Source: Gemmatimonadota bacterium (GTDB lineage Bacteria; Gemmatimonadota; Gemmatimonadetes; Longimicrobiales; Gaopeijiaceae). From it: a DNA stretch of 64,000 nucleotides. The notes beneath the pieces are model-generated. The model had not been told where the DNA came from. It did no database searches and saw only the letters and a program-made list of their open reading frames with translations. Shown here one piece after another: positions 16,490 to 25,210 of this stretch (position 1 is its first letter; each line of letters opens with the position of its first letter). The position numbers were made by a program, and so were the translations under genes. The stretch covers positions 1-64,000 of the forward strand of contig DQPL01000100.1 of assembly GCA_015664885.1 (NCBI GenBank). The letters are read 5' to 3'.

Positions 16490-17884
16490 ATGCGACGTCT
16501 AACGATGTGGAATTCCGTCGTCGGAACCGCGCTGGCCGCCTTTACAGCTGTCGCCTTTACCGTCCCCGCCCCCGTCACTGCCCAGGAAAGTGCCTCCATG
16601 GAGGTGACATTCACCAAGGACATCGCGCCGATTCTCCAGCGTAGCTGTCAGCAGTGCCATCGCCCGGGCGGCGTGGCTCCGATGCCGCTCGTCAGCTACG
16701 CGGACGTGCAGCCCCATGCGCTGAGGATCATGCGCCGCACCGGTATTCGGGACCGCCAGGGCACGATGCCGCCATGGTACATCGAGAAGGACGTCGGCAT
16801 TCAGCACTATAAGGACGACCCGTCGCTGAGCGACGAAGAGGTCGCAGCCATCGCCTGGTGGGCCCGCAACGGCACTCCCGAGGGTGATGCGGCAGACATG
16901 CCACCGGCCTTGGTTTTCGATGAAGCGGTCGGCTGGAGGCTGGGTGAGCCGGACCTGATCGTATCGACGCCCGAAATGCTCGTGAAGGGTGACGCTCCCG
17001 ATTGGTGGGGCGGCATCGAGAGCGTTGAGATACCCGGTCTCACGGAAGACCGGTACGTGGCCTCCGTCGAGATCAGGGAGATCAACAACGTCAAGGAGCA
17101 AGGCGGGCGCGACCGGGAGACGGTCGGCGGCCTCTACGTCTTCCACCACTTGCTCTTCAGCACGAGAGCGCCCGGCCAAAGACCTACGACCTGGCCGGTG
17201 CACGAAGTCGGTCGCAACCCCGACATCTTTGACAAGGACTCAGGTCGTCTGCTAAGGGCCGGCTCGACCCTCGAGTCCAATTCAATCCATCTGCACTCGA
17301 ACGGCCAAGATACGCGAGGTCATCTCGAGATCGGGTTCAAGTTCCATCCCGTGGGCTACGCGCCGAAGTACAGGGAGGCGCCCTACATCGTAGCCAACGG
17401 TGCCGATATCGATATCAGGCCTGAGGAGAAGGATCAGGAGCTGCACGCTTACACGGTGCTGCAACAGCACACGAAGATCGTGACCTTCGAACCGCACCTG
17501 CACGCACCCGGGGACCGCATGTGCCTGGAAGCGATCTGGGGCTTCAACGTCGAGACGCTCGTCTGCTCCGGATACGACCACAACTGGGTCCGAGGCTACG
17601 CGTTCGCCGACAACTACCAGCCGTTGCTACCGAAGGGCACGATCCTGCACATCACCGGTTTCATGGACAACACGGCAGCGAACCGCAACATCCCCGACCC
17701 CAGGAACTGGCAGGGGGCCGGCAATCGCTCCGTGGCCAACATGTTCATCGACCTCGGCATGAAGCTCACGATGAACGACGAACAGTTCGTGGATGAGATG
17801 GCCGCGCGGCGTGAGGCTCTCCAGCTCGGGGTCAACGATCACGTGGTCGGATGTCCGCTATGCATGGTGATACCGGGGAACTAG
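16490..17884 (+). CDS. Cytochrome c / copper type II monooxygenase-like protein
   Basis: A secreted 464-residue protein (signal peptide ending VTAQ). Residues 40-130 form a cytochrome-c-like domain, KDIAPILQRSCQQCHRPGG, with a single CxxCH haem site. The C-terminal half resembles the copper-binding domains of peptidylglycine/dopamine-type monooxygenases: FEPHLHAPGDRMCLEAIWGF (near 330), then GYDHNWVRGYAF and the closing signature NTAANRNIPDP. Haem and copper centres in one chain suggest an oxidase or monooxygenase receiving electrons through its own cytochrome. The substrate is unknown. SD AAGGAG lies ten bases before ATG 16490. The next gene begins two bases after its stop. Confidence 0.85.
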   Translation: MRRLTMWNSVVGTALAAFTAVAFTVPAPVTAQESASMEVTFTKDIAPILQRSCQQCHRPGGVAPMPLVSYADVQPHALRIMRRTGIRDRQGTMPPWYIEKDVGIQHYKDDPSLSDEEVAAIAWWARNGTPEGDAADMPPALVFDEAVGWRLGEPDLIVSTPEMLVKGDAPDWWGGIESVEIPGLTEDRYVASVEIREINNVKEQGGRDRETVGGLYVFHHLLFSTRAPGQRPTTWPVHEVGRNPDIFDKDSGRLLRAGSTLESNSIHLHSNGQDTRGHLEIGFKFHPVGYAPKYREAPYIVANGADIDIRPEEKDQELHAYTVLQQHTKIVTFEPHLHAPGDRMCLEAIWGFNVETLVCSGYDHNWVRGYAFADNYQPLLPKGTILHITGFMDNTAANRNIPDPRNWQGAGNRSVANMFIDLGMKLTMNDEQFVDEMAARREALQLGVNDHVVGCPLCMVIPGN

Positions 17885-17886
17885 TC

Positions 17887-18849
17887 ATGCGCAAACAAAG
17901 CTCTCGGCGGCAGGGGTCGACTGGAGTCGTCTGGTTCGCATCACTCGCGCTGGCTGTCTTGGTGACGTGTCAGCCGGCCAGCGCCCAAGTCGCGTTCCAG
18001 ACCGGTCAGAACGTTTCGCCCGCGTTCGAGGGATGGGAGGAGAATGACGACGGCTCCTTCAACCTCGTGTTCGGATATATGAACCGGAACTGGCGGGAGC
18101 AGCTCGACGTTCCTATCGGCCCCGGCAACAACATCTCGCCAGGATCAGCCGATCAGGGCCAGCCGACGCACCTGCTTCCGCGCCGTAACCGGTACGTGTT
18201 CAAGGTTCGAGTGCCGGCAGACTTCGGCGACAAGGAGCTGGTCTGGACGCTGACCACCGCGGGCAAGACCGAGGCGGCCTACGGGACACTCCGGCAAGAC
18301 TATCGGCTCGACTACATGGTGATCGCGTCGGAGACTGGGGCACTCGGTATCGGTGTGAGCACCGAGGAGTCGCGGGCGAATGTTCCGCCAACCATCACTC
18401 TGGTGGGAGATCCGATGAGAAGGGCCATGGTCGGGCAGCCGGTGACGCTGGTGGCACGCATCACCGATGACGATCTGCCACGATTTCGCCCTCGCACTGC
18501 GCGCCCTCCGGGTGATGGGCCACCGAAGCTGAGCGCGATGCAGCTGCGGCCACCCATCCGCTTCACCGTCGCCAAGGTCAATGGGTTGCACTTGTCGTGG
18601 TTCGTTTTCAGGGGTGAAGGCGAAGTGGGGTTCGATCCGCCGCAGATCAAGACCTGGGAGGACACTCGGACCGGCGCCAATTCCCCGTGGTCCCCGCTTT
18701 TCAGCATGCCCGCTCCGCCGGAGGACGGCGAGTGGACGATTCAGGTCACGTTCGACCAGCCGGGGACGTACATGCTGCGCGGCCGCGCGGACGACGGTGG
18801 ACTTTATCACGACACGGACGTGACGATCGTCGTGGCGCCGATTTCGTGA
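17887..18849 (+). CDS. Secreted conserved hypothetical protein, partner of the cytochrome/monooxygenase
   Basis: A 320-residue protein with a signal peptide (VVWFASLALAVLVTCQPASAQ). No catalytic motif is recognised. Two beta-rich parts are apparent. One around residues 30-140 contains FNLVFGYMNRNWREQLDVPI and the phrase NISPGSADQGQPTHLLPRRN. The other, towards the C-terminus, is an immunoglobulin/PKD-like domain with GEWTIQVTFDQPGTYMLRGRADDGG. Its ATG lies two bases after the preceding stop, so it is co-translated with the haem-copper protein and probably works with it in the periplasm. Confidence 0.8.
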   Translation: MRKQSSRRQGSTGVVWFASLALAVLVTCQPASAQVAFQTGQNVSPAFEGWEENDDGSFNLVFGYMNRNWREQLDVPIGPGNNISPGSADQGQPTHLLPRRNRYVFKVRVPADFGDKELVWTLTTAGKTEAAYGTLRQDYRLDYMVIASETGALGIGVSTEESRANVPPTITLVGDPMRRAMVGQPVTLVARITDDDLPRFRPRTARPPGDGPPKLSAMQLRPPIRFTVAKVNGLHLSWFVFRGEGEVGFDPPQIKTWEDTRTGANSPWSPLFSMPAPPEDGEWTIQVTFDQPGTYMLRGRADDGGLYHDTDVTIVVAPIS

Positions 18850-18893
18850 CGAGGTGCAGGTAAGCTAAGAAACTGACAGTGGCTGAAACGTCG

Positions 18894-19517
18894 TCAGTGC
18901 AGGCGCGCTGGATCATGGTCTTCACTTTGGTCTAGCGAGCTTGCCGTGCTGCCGTGCGACAACACTGGTGGCCGCAAACGAAACTCGCGAGCCCGCGGCA
19001 GTGCCTCTTGCTGACCACCGGGGCCGAGGACGAACCTGTGGACCAGAGCACAGGCCACTAGAGTGACTCCGCCCATCAGGGCAAGCGTCCAGTTGCCTAA
19101 CAGCACACCGGCCCCGCCAAGAACGATCGCCGGCCCCAACACACGACGCATCACTCGGCCTCGCAAGGCGCGTTGCACTTCAGCGGCGGCAGCGAGATCC
19201 GCCTCTCGAAGCAGGGCTTCAGCAGGGTCGTCGAGATCTGCTGCGCCAGGCAGCGCGACCGGTGCTCGTTTTACCGTGAACATCGTTCGAGACCGCCTGA
19301 ACGAGAGCCAAAGCGTAGGCAGGATAAAGGCAGCGCCCACCCAGATCGCGTTGACCTCGCCCAGGAACGCGAACGCTGATGCGAACCCAGCGAGTCCAAG
19401 AAGAGGCGCGATCAGGCCGAGCACATTCCACCAGGAGGAGCCCTTTCTCCGTGCGAACACCGCCGCAAACGCGGCCCCAGCTACCGAAACGCCCAGCAAC
19501 AACTCAAAAAATCCCAT
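18894..19517 (-). CDS. Membrane protein of unknown function
   Basis: A 207-residue protein with three or four predicted membrane segments. FELLLGVSVAGAAFAAVFA lies at the N-terminus, VLGLIAPLLGLAGFASAFAF follows, and IWVGAAFILPTLWLSF comes third. A late pair around GPAIVLGGAGVLLGNWTLAL is the fourth. A soluble acidic stretch (DLDDPAEALLREADLAAAAE) separates the halves. No family is recognised. ATG 19517 has GGAG upstream at good spacing. It lies downstream of the broken GspF-like gene on the same strand. Confidence 0.6.
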   Translation of the reverse strand: MGFFELLLGVSVAGAAFAAVFARRKGSSWWNVLGLIAPLLGLAGFASAFAFLGEVNAIWVGAAFILPTLWLSFRRSRTMFTVKRAPVALPGAADLDDPAEALLREADLAAAAEVQRALRGRVMRRVLGPAIVLGGAGVLLGNWTLALMGGVTLVACALVHRFVLGPGGQQEALPRAREFRLRPPVLSHGSTASSLDQSEDHDPARLH

Positions 19518-19593
19518 GTCACTCCATACAACCCATTCGCAGCGTAGGTCCGGCTTCTGGACTCGCTGCTAGGCTCCTTGCGGTCTCAACGCA

Positions 19594-20419
19594 TCAGAAG
19601 CCGTCATCGTACAGATCGGCGAGCCGTTTGAGGGTATTCGTGTAGTCACCGGTCTCGTCCGCGACACCGAGCACTTGCTGCATATCCGGCGTTAGGCGGC
19701 TCCATCCAGCGAGGGTGTCGGCCAAGGTCTGGTTCGCCCTGGCCGCCGCAGGGAGCCGGGCCAGGTGCTCAGTGAGCGACGCGTCATCGGCTGCCTGTAA
19801 GCCGAGATCGACGACGCGATCCATGGGAAGCCCTGCCTCCACCGCAATGGCAAGCGCTCGGCAGAGGCGCGCGCGCACGACCTTGGGACGGTTTCGGTAG
19901 TGGCGAGCGACGATACGCAGCAGAGCCCCACCAAAGGCCATCGCCAGAACCAGCTCGATTCCAACGGTCGTGAAATACCGAACCGCGTCGCCGAAGAAGA
20001 GCACGGGGAATGGAGCGATGCCAATGCCGGCCAACACGTTCATCATGGGATACGACATCTTCTTCTTGACCCACAACATCCGCTTGTGCTCGGTCTCGAA
20101 GTAGCGGCCCAGCAGCCCCAGGTTCTCCTCCAGGCCACCCGACTCCTCGCCGAGCTTCAGGAAGCCCAGCTTCGAAGGGCACGAAGTGCTCCGGCGCGCG
20201 GTCGACGCCGTCGGACAATGCCTCGCGTTGCTCGGCCCCCTCGAGCAAGAGTCTTCGCATCCCCTCGACGGTCCGGGATCGATCGAAGGCCCCCATGCTG
20301 GCGAAGACCCGTCCGTGAGGGAGTCCCGCGCTGTAGCCGACCTGCCACATGCGGTAGAACTCCGTCTTGTGGCGGGCGACGTCCAACTCCATCCAAGCGC
20401 CGACGAGGGTGTAGCTCAT
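19594..20419 (-). pseudogene. GspF/PilC-domain membrane protein with frameshift
   Basis: Two frames together encode one protein with two type II secretion F (GspF/PilC) domains. From ATG 20419 the first frame gives EFYRMWQVGYSAGLPHGRVF and ends coherently at HFVPFEAG. The second frame then gives FLKLGEESGGLEENLGLLGR, YFETEHKRMLWVKKKMSYP, a membrane region, a second domain beginning LCRALAIAVEAGLPMDRV and the closing LGVADETGDYTNTLKRLADL. Removing one C near 20165 restores a continuous 275-residue reading frame. It lacks neighbouring pilin or ATPase genes, so its role as an orphan membrane platform protein is unclear. The shift could also be an assembly error. Confidence 0.7.
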
Positions 20420-20518
20420 GCGTGTAATCTAGCCTGAGGAAGTCGTGGCTCTTGGAGCGAAGCCAGTCGGAGTACAGACTCCAACGGAGCGGACCACAAC
20501 CCAGAGGGAGCCACATTC

Positions 20519-21313
20519 ATGCCCGACCTGCTAATCGACGTCGCCGACGGTGTCGCTACGCTCACCATGAACCGGCCCGAGGCGCGCAACGCCTTCTCAC
20601 CGGAGATGCGCTCGGGGCTGGACGCAGCCTTCCACCGTTTCGAGAACGACGAGGAAGTGCGCTGCGTCGTGCTGCGCGGCGCTGGCGAGCATTTCATGGC
20701 CGGCGGCGACGTAAAGAGCTTCGCGGGCATCTTGGCCGACGAAGACGTCGACATTCGTGATCTCTTGCTACATCGGATCCACACGCTGCACAGTATCATG
20801 TTTGCTATGCGGAGGCTGCCGAAGCCGATCGTGGCATCGGTCCGGGGGGCCGCCGCAGGTGCTGGAGTCAGCCTGGCGGCGTGCTGCGACCTCATCATCG
20901 CCTCTGAAGACGCATTCTTCACGCTCGCCTACACGCGTATCGGCACGAGCCCGGACGGCGGATCGACCTACGCGCTGCCGCGCGCCCTCGGGGTCAAGAA
21001 GACGATGGAAATGGCGCTCTTGGGCGACCGCCTGGACGCCGAAGCCATGGCACGCTTCGGCCTCGTCAATTTCGTGGTGCCTACCGACGATCTCGACGCG
21101 GAGACGGCGAAGCTCGCGCAACGACTCGCGTCGGGCCCGACACGCGCACACGGACAGGCGAAACAGCTCATCTACGGCTCGCTCGAGAACCAGATGGAGC
21201 GACAACTGCAGATGGAAGCCGAGGCCTTCGCCGACTGCGCGACGACGGAGGACTTCCGGGAAGGCGTCACCGCCTTCGTCGAAAAGCGGCCCGCGGTGTT
21301 TCAGGGGAAGTGA
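20519..21313 (+). CDS. Enoyl-CoA hydratase/isomerase (crotonase family)
   Basis: A 264-residue crotonase-fold enzyme. The oxyanion-hole segments are EHFMAGGDVKSFAG (near 60) and VRGAAAGAGVSLAACCDLII (near 108). The usual second catalytic position lies in YTRIGTSPDGGSTYALPRALG, where Asp replaces the second Glu of true hydratases, as in many isomerase-like members. It therefore acts on acyl-CoA thioesters, but hydratase versus isomerase cannot be fixed. ATG 20519 is preceded by GAGGGAG. It converges with the acetyltransferase gene, leaving three bases between the stops. Confidence 0.9.
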   Translation: MPDLLIDVADGVATLTMNRPEARNAFSPEMRSGLDAAFHRFENDEEVRCVVLRGAGEHFMAGGDVKSFAGILADEDVDIRDLLLHRIHTLHSIMFAMRRLPKPIVASVRGAAAGAGVSLAACCDLIIASEDAFFTLAYTRIGTSPDGGSTYALPRALGVKKTMEMALLGDRLDAEAMARFGLVNFVVPTDDLDAETAKLAQRLASGPTRAHGQAKQLIYGSLENQMERQLQMEAEAFADCATTEDFREGVTAFVEKRPAVFQGK

Positions 21314-21316
21314 GGG

Positions 21317-21805
21317 CTACGGCGCCTGGGACGTCAGTGAGAGGTGGAGCTTCAGGCCATCGTGGGTCGCCTTGAAACCGAGTCGTAGGTAGAACTTCAG
21401 GGCCTCCAGCCGGCGTCGATCGGTCGTGAGCTGCACTAAGTGACACCCCTTTCTCTTCGCTCGCGCGATCGCCTCGTCGAAGAGGGCCTGGCCAACTCCA
21501 CGCGAGCGGACCTCTTCAGCAACGCGGACTCCCTCGATCTGAGCCCGCCACCCCCCTTTGTACGTGAGGTGCAGGATGAAGGACAGCTGGAGCACCTCTA
21601 CCACATAGCCCTCGATGTCGGCCACGAGCAGATCCTGGTTGTCGTCGGCGGCGGCGATCGCTTGGAACGCGGTTCGATAGTCGGAAGCGAGTTCTTCACT
21701 GGCGTCCTCGCGACGGGCTCCCAGCGGGTCGTCAACCAAGAGCGCAACGATGGTCGGTAAATCCGCCTCCTCTGCCGAGCGAAGCTCGAGTTCCGTTTCT
21801 GCCAA
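21317..21805 (-). CDS. GNAT family N-acetyltransferase
   Basis: A complete 162-residue GNAT. The acetyl-CoA pyrophosphate loop is VRVAEEVRSRGVGQALFDEA near residues 92-111, followed by the typical QLTTDRRRLEALKFYLRLGF end. The segment WRAQIEGVRV and the opening LRSAEEADLPTIVALL match the stand-alone GNAT subgroup acting on small molecules or antibiotics. Substrate unknown. No operon partner is evident. Confidence 0.88.
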   Translation of the reverse strand: MAETELELRSAEEADLPTIVALLVDDPLGARREDASEELASDYRTAFQAIAAADDNQDLLVADIEGYVVEVLQLSFILHLTYKGGWRAQIEGVRVAEEVRSRGVGQALFDEAIARAKRKGCHLVQLTTDRRRLEALKFYLRLGFKATHDGLKLHLSLTSQAP

Positions 21806-21978
21806 GCCCTTGCCCTCCTACTGAAGCTTTGGGTGTTTGCGGCAGCTCTTGGCGATTCTTCCGCGCGACAAGAATGGTGATGGTCAGCGAAGCGCGCGAC
21901 CTCTGGTCGCCTAACGACGCATACGACGATAGTCTCACCGCTTCGAAGCACTCGTGCAGATCGAATCCAGCGGCATAC

Positions 21979-22506
21979 ATGCGCAATCCGCCCTTTCGTT
22001 TAGGAAGCATCGTTCGGTCCCTCGGCGTTCTGATTTACCTGTTCGGATCTATCTCACCGCTCCAAGGGCAACGAAGTGAACCGAGGTCCGCGACCGATCT
22101 CTGTGGCCGGGCACCGTGGACGCCGGAGCAGAGCATCGAGCTTCGAGTCACGAGTCCACCCGGTGTGACGCCGTACGACGATGGTCCCGAGATCGTTTTA
22201 CAGCCGGGCGATGAGCTGCATCTGCGCTGGACCGCGCGGGCGATGAACTTCTCGAGCGAGATCCTGCTCGAAGTCTCCTTCACCGAAGCAAACGGCGAGA
22301 GAACCGTGGTGCATTGGAGCGGGAACCCGCCCTACGAACGGTACATCCAGGACGACTATCAGGCGGAGTTCCTAGAGGTCGCGCAGGCACCAAGCTACAT
22401 GGTACGCATGAGCGCGCGCACCGTCCGCCGCCCACGAGAAAATGAAGGCGTTTCGGGGGCGGCGACGGTCTGCTGGCACATCGTGAGAGGTGCGGCGTCC
22501 TTCTAG
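21979..22506 (+). CDS. Hypothetical secreted protein
   Basis: A 175-residue frame starting at ATG 21979, with a hydrophobic stretch LGSIVRSLGVLIYLFGSISP that could be a signal peptide or anchor. The mature part is beta-rich (PGDELHLRWTARAMNFSSEI, SYMVRMSARTVRR) and contains two cysteines at either end (TDLCGRAPW and TVCWHIV) that may form a disulphide. No family recognised. Codon use and lack of competing frames support coding. It overlaps the end of the converging hydrolase remnant by four bases. Confidence 0.5.
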   Translation: MRNPPFRLGSIVRSLGVLIYLFGSISPLQGQRSEPRSATDLCGRAPWTPEQSIELRVTSPPGVTPYDDGPEIVLQPGDELHLRWTARAMNFSSEILLEVSFTEANGERTVVHWSGNPPYERYIQDDYQAEFLEVAQAPSYMVRMSARTVRRPRENEGVSGAATVCWHIVRGAASF

Positions 22507-22860
22507 CTACCGACCAGCCGATCTAGTCGAGCGATCATCTCTGTGACCGCGGCCTCAGTCGCCCGCGCAGCGTCGTCTCCACCGGCATTGGTGACAGCGA
22601 ACAGACCCAGGTCTCGCTCCGGGGCTAACCAAACCGAGGCATACCAGACCGTGTTGGTGCCGATGTGGGCCAGAACACGGCCGTCGGCACAAGTCTCTTC
22701 GAGCGTCTCCCATCCTAGGGCGTAGTCGGCCCCAGCCGGCGGTGTGTGCAGTCGGGAATATGTAGCGCTCGAGATCAGTCCTCCCGTGCCGCGCGCACCC
22801 GCGACGTGTGCCAGCATGTATCTGGGGTATCGTGAGTAGATCATCGTGTGCGCGCGAGCC
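22503..22860 (-). pseudogene. C-terminal remnant of a beta-lactamase-fold serine hydrolase
   Basis: Only the C-terminal third is present. It includes the segment YMLAHVAGARGTGGLISSAT, RLHTPPAGADYALGWETLEE, then IGTNTVWYASVWLAPERDLG and LFAVTNAGGDDAARA. These match the region containing the third (HxG-like, here HIGTN) motif of class C beta-lactamase-like hydrolases. The SxxK and YxN motifs are absent and the sequence upstream belongs to a PadR-like fragment. It is therefore a broken gene and cannot be catalytic. Confidence 0.7.
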
Positions 22861-22879
22861 GAACTGTGGGCAGGAACCA

Positions 22880-23098
22880 CTATTGAGCCTCGGGAATCGG
22901 TACTCCCCTCCACATTTCGTCGATCGCCATGCGTGACTCACGCAGGGCTTCAAGACCCGCCGCCACCAACTCGATGTAGCGGCGTGCCTTCCCGCCCCGT
23001 TCCGGAGTCGGGTCACCCATCCAACTGGAGATGAGTCCCTTTTTCTCCAAGCGACGAATGGTCACGTAGACGGCCGTCCGGGACACGGTCCGGCCCAT
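22880..23098 (-). pseudogene. PadR-family regulator lacking its N-terminus
   Basis: Seventy-two codons give GRTVSRTAVYVTIRRLEKKG, then LISSWMGDPTPERGGKARRY. This is the recognition helix and wing of PadR regulators that normally sit beside ABC-transporter permease genes of the macrolide-exporter type. The first two helices of the winged-helix domain (about 35 residues) are missing, and the frame is closed by a stop just upstream of 23098. An ABC permease remnant lies 6 kb away, which hints that a regulator-permease locus was dismantled. Confidence 0.65.
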
Positions 23099-23301
23099 GC
23101 GCCTCCACGATGTCCTTCACGGCGTCGAGCGCTTCGAACGTGACATTGGAGCGCACCTCCGTCTTCTGCGGGCGCACATGCAAGTGTCAGCACCGCCAAA
23201 ACGCCGCGAGTCTTCGTCCGCTCCCTCCACCCCACCCGTCCATGACTCACATCGACTTCTCCCCAATTCTCATGATCCCGACCCTGCGACGTACGCTCAG
23301 G

Positions 23302-23973
23302 CTACTGGCCCGCTTCCTTCTCCCGGAAACCGAAGCGGTAGTAAGGGTTCACCACGCTGGTCGCAACATTCTTGATATGGGCACTCACGCGCTTCAGGAA
23401 GCGCAGGTACAGCGCTACGGTGGCCGCTTGCCCGGAGCGCCCCACCAGCGCCTCTCCCAAGATCAGCGAGTGGATGTGCTTGTCGACCTTCTCGGCGATC
23501 ACGCCGTGCGAGGAGATGATCGCGCGCGCGCGGGTCTCGTCGGACTCCTCGAGCGCCGGCACGATATCGCTGAACATCTTGCCGAGCATACCTTCGATCA
23601 AAAGCACCTCGTCGTGTAGTTCCAGTCCATCGAAGGGTCCTTCGACCGCTGACGCGAGCTCAACGATGTTCTTCGTGTAGTCGCCGATGCGCTCGATATC
23701 GATGACGATCGCCGTGAGCACCAGACCGAGGTTGATGTCGGGTTTCGACGAAACCGACATGTGCGTCACGATCTTCCGACGAACGCTGCGCTCGTACTTG
23801 TTGATGCGACGATCCCGACCGTAGATGTCCGTCTCCATTGTGCCCTCAGCGTGCAGCGCGGCCACGGAGTCGTCGAACATGCTGCGCGAGGCCACAAGCA
23901 TCAGAATCGATTCGTCATAGGCTTCCTGCAGCGCGCCCTCCGACCTGAAGAGACTGACAATTTCCTTCCACAT
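23302..23973 (-). CDS. PhoU-like protein
   Basis: A helical 223-residue protein of the PhoU class. It has the usual repeated acidic helical motifs (YERSVRRKIVTHMSVSS, VIDIERIGDYTKNIVELA, and later DKHIHSLILGE with VALYLRFLKRVSAHIKNVA). ERIGDYxxN is the hallmark of PhoU three-helix bundles that bind metal clusters. It starts six bases after the Na/Pi symporter gene, and PhoU-domain proteins commonly regulate or are fused to NptA-type phosphate symporters, so it probably controls phosphate uptake. Confidence 0.88.
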   Translation of the reverse strand: MWKEIVSLFRSEGALQEAYDESILMLVASRSMFDDSVAALHAEGTMETDIYGRDRRINKYERSVRRKIVTHMSVSSKPDINLGLVLTAIVIDIERIGDYTKNIVELASAVEGPFDGLELHDEVLLIEGMLGKMFSDIVPALEESDETRARAIISSHGVIAEKVDKHIHSLILGEALVGRSGQAATVALYLRFLKRVSAHIKNVATSVVNPYYRFGFREKEAGQ

Positions 23974-23979
23974 GGCTAG

Positions 23980-25149
23980 TTACCTCTTTGCCGACCAAAT
24001 GATGTACATGAGGGGGATTACGTGAAGTGCTATGTAGACCGTGAGGACCCCCGCGGTGCTCGCCTTCGATCGCGCCGCCAGCCGTCCCCAACCCGTCGCC
24101 AACCACAACGGGAGGGCCTTGAGTGGATAGTAGATCGCGATGGCGAACAGATTGAACGACAGGTGTGCCAGGGCCACCGTGACCGCCGCGGGGTTGCCCG
24201 TCGTGAAGGAGGCCAAGATCGCAGTGATCGTGGTACCGATGTTGGCACCGAGCGTATACGGGAACACCTGACGGAGGCTGAGCACTCCGGTACCCGCCAG
24301 TGGCACGATGAGCGAGGTCGTTGCCGAGCTACTTTGTACCGCGGCCGTGGCCACTACACCCAGGGAGAAGCTGGCCGCGTCGTTGCGGAAGAGCACACGA
24401 TCGAATAGGCCCTCCATTCGTTCGAGCACAGTCCCATGCATGATCTTCATCATGCCGCGCAGAGCCACGAAGAGCAGCGCAAGCGCAACCAGAACCAACG
24501 GGATCGTGCTCGGCACCCAACCTGTGACGAGGTCCGAGAGCGGGCGTGTGAGCGCCTTGAGTGGGCTCGCGAGGCCCATGCCACCGGCCCCGGCGAAAAG
24601 GCCCTGCAAGAAGACCGCGGCCCTCTCCACCGGATGGAATAGGATCTCCAGCGGGAGGATGGTGAACGCCGCAAGCAGGTTGAAGAAATCGTGCACGGTC
24701 GACGCTGCGAACGCCCGCTCGAACTCGGAGGGACGCGTCACGTGCCCGATCGCGACGATCGTGTTGGTCGTGGTCGTGCCGATATTCGTGCCCATGATGA
24801 TGGGCACGGCCAGTTGAATCGTCAGAGCGTCCGAAGCGACGAGTCCCACGACGATGGTCGTCGTCGTGGACGAACTCTGGATCAGGCTCGTCGCGAGAAA
24901 CCCGATCAAGAGACCCGCGACGGGATCGGACGCCATGGTGAGCAACTGCTGCGCCAAGCCGGCACCGCTCATCTTGAACGCGGCGCTCATCAGCTCGATG
25001 CTGGAAAAGAACAGGTACAGCATCACGAGGAAGGACACGACAGAGACAAGCGTCGCGAGTCGACTGGACTCGCTCTTAGCCATCAGTGGTGCCGAGTCGG
25101 TCACCGGGAGAGATCCTGTGCGGGTCATCACCGACGAGCGCGCAAACAT
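23980..25149 (-). CDS. Na+/phosphate symporter (NptA/SLC34-like)
   Basis: Polytopic membrane protein of up to 389 residues with the two inverted QSSS repeats typical of sodium-phosphate cotransporters. These are FLATSLIQSSSTTTTIVVGL (near 75-95) and VVATAAVQSSSATTSLIVPL (near 255-275). Each is followed by a GTNIGTT or GANIGTT helix break. It should import inorganic phosphate with sodium. The start is uncertain: ATG 25149, 25128 and 25083 are in frame and none has a clear ribosome site. It forms an operon with the PhoU-like gene. Confidence 0.92.
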   Translation of the reverse strand: MFARSSVMTRTGSLPVTDSAPLMAKSESSRLATLVSVVSFLVMLYLFFSSIELMSAAFKMSGAGLAQQLLTMASDPVAGLLIGFLATSLIQSSSTTTTIVVGLVASDALTIQLAVPIIMGTNIGTTTTNTIVAIGHVTRPSEFERAFAASTVHDFFNLLAAFTILPLEILFHPVERAAVFLQGLFAGAGGMGLASPLKALTRPLSDLVTGWVPSTIPLVLVALALLFVALRGMMKIMHGTVLERMEGLFDRVLFRNDAASFSLGVVATAAVQSSSATTSLIVPLAGTGVLSLRQVFPYTLGANIGTTITAILASFTTGNPAAVTVALAHLSFNLFAIAIYYPLKALPLWLATGWGRLAARSKASTAGVLTVYIALHVIPLMYIIWSAKR

Positions 25150-25210
25150 ACCGAACTCGAACAGATCGGAAAGACTTGCTACGAGGTGACCGGCCCTGCA
25201 AGGTCGAGTT

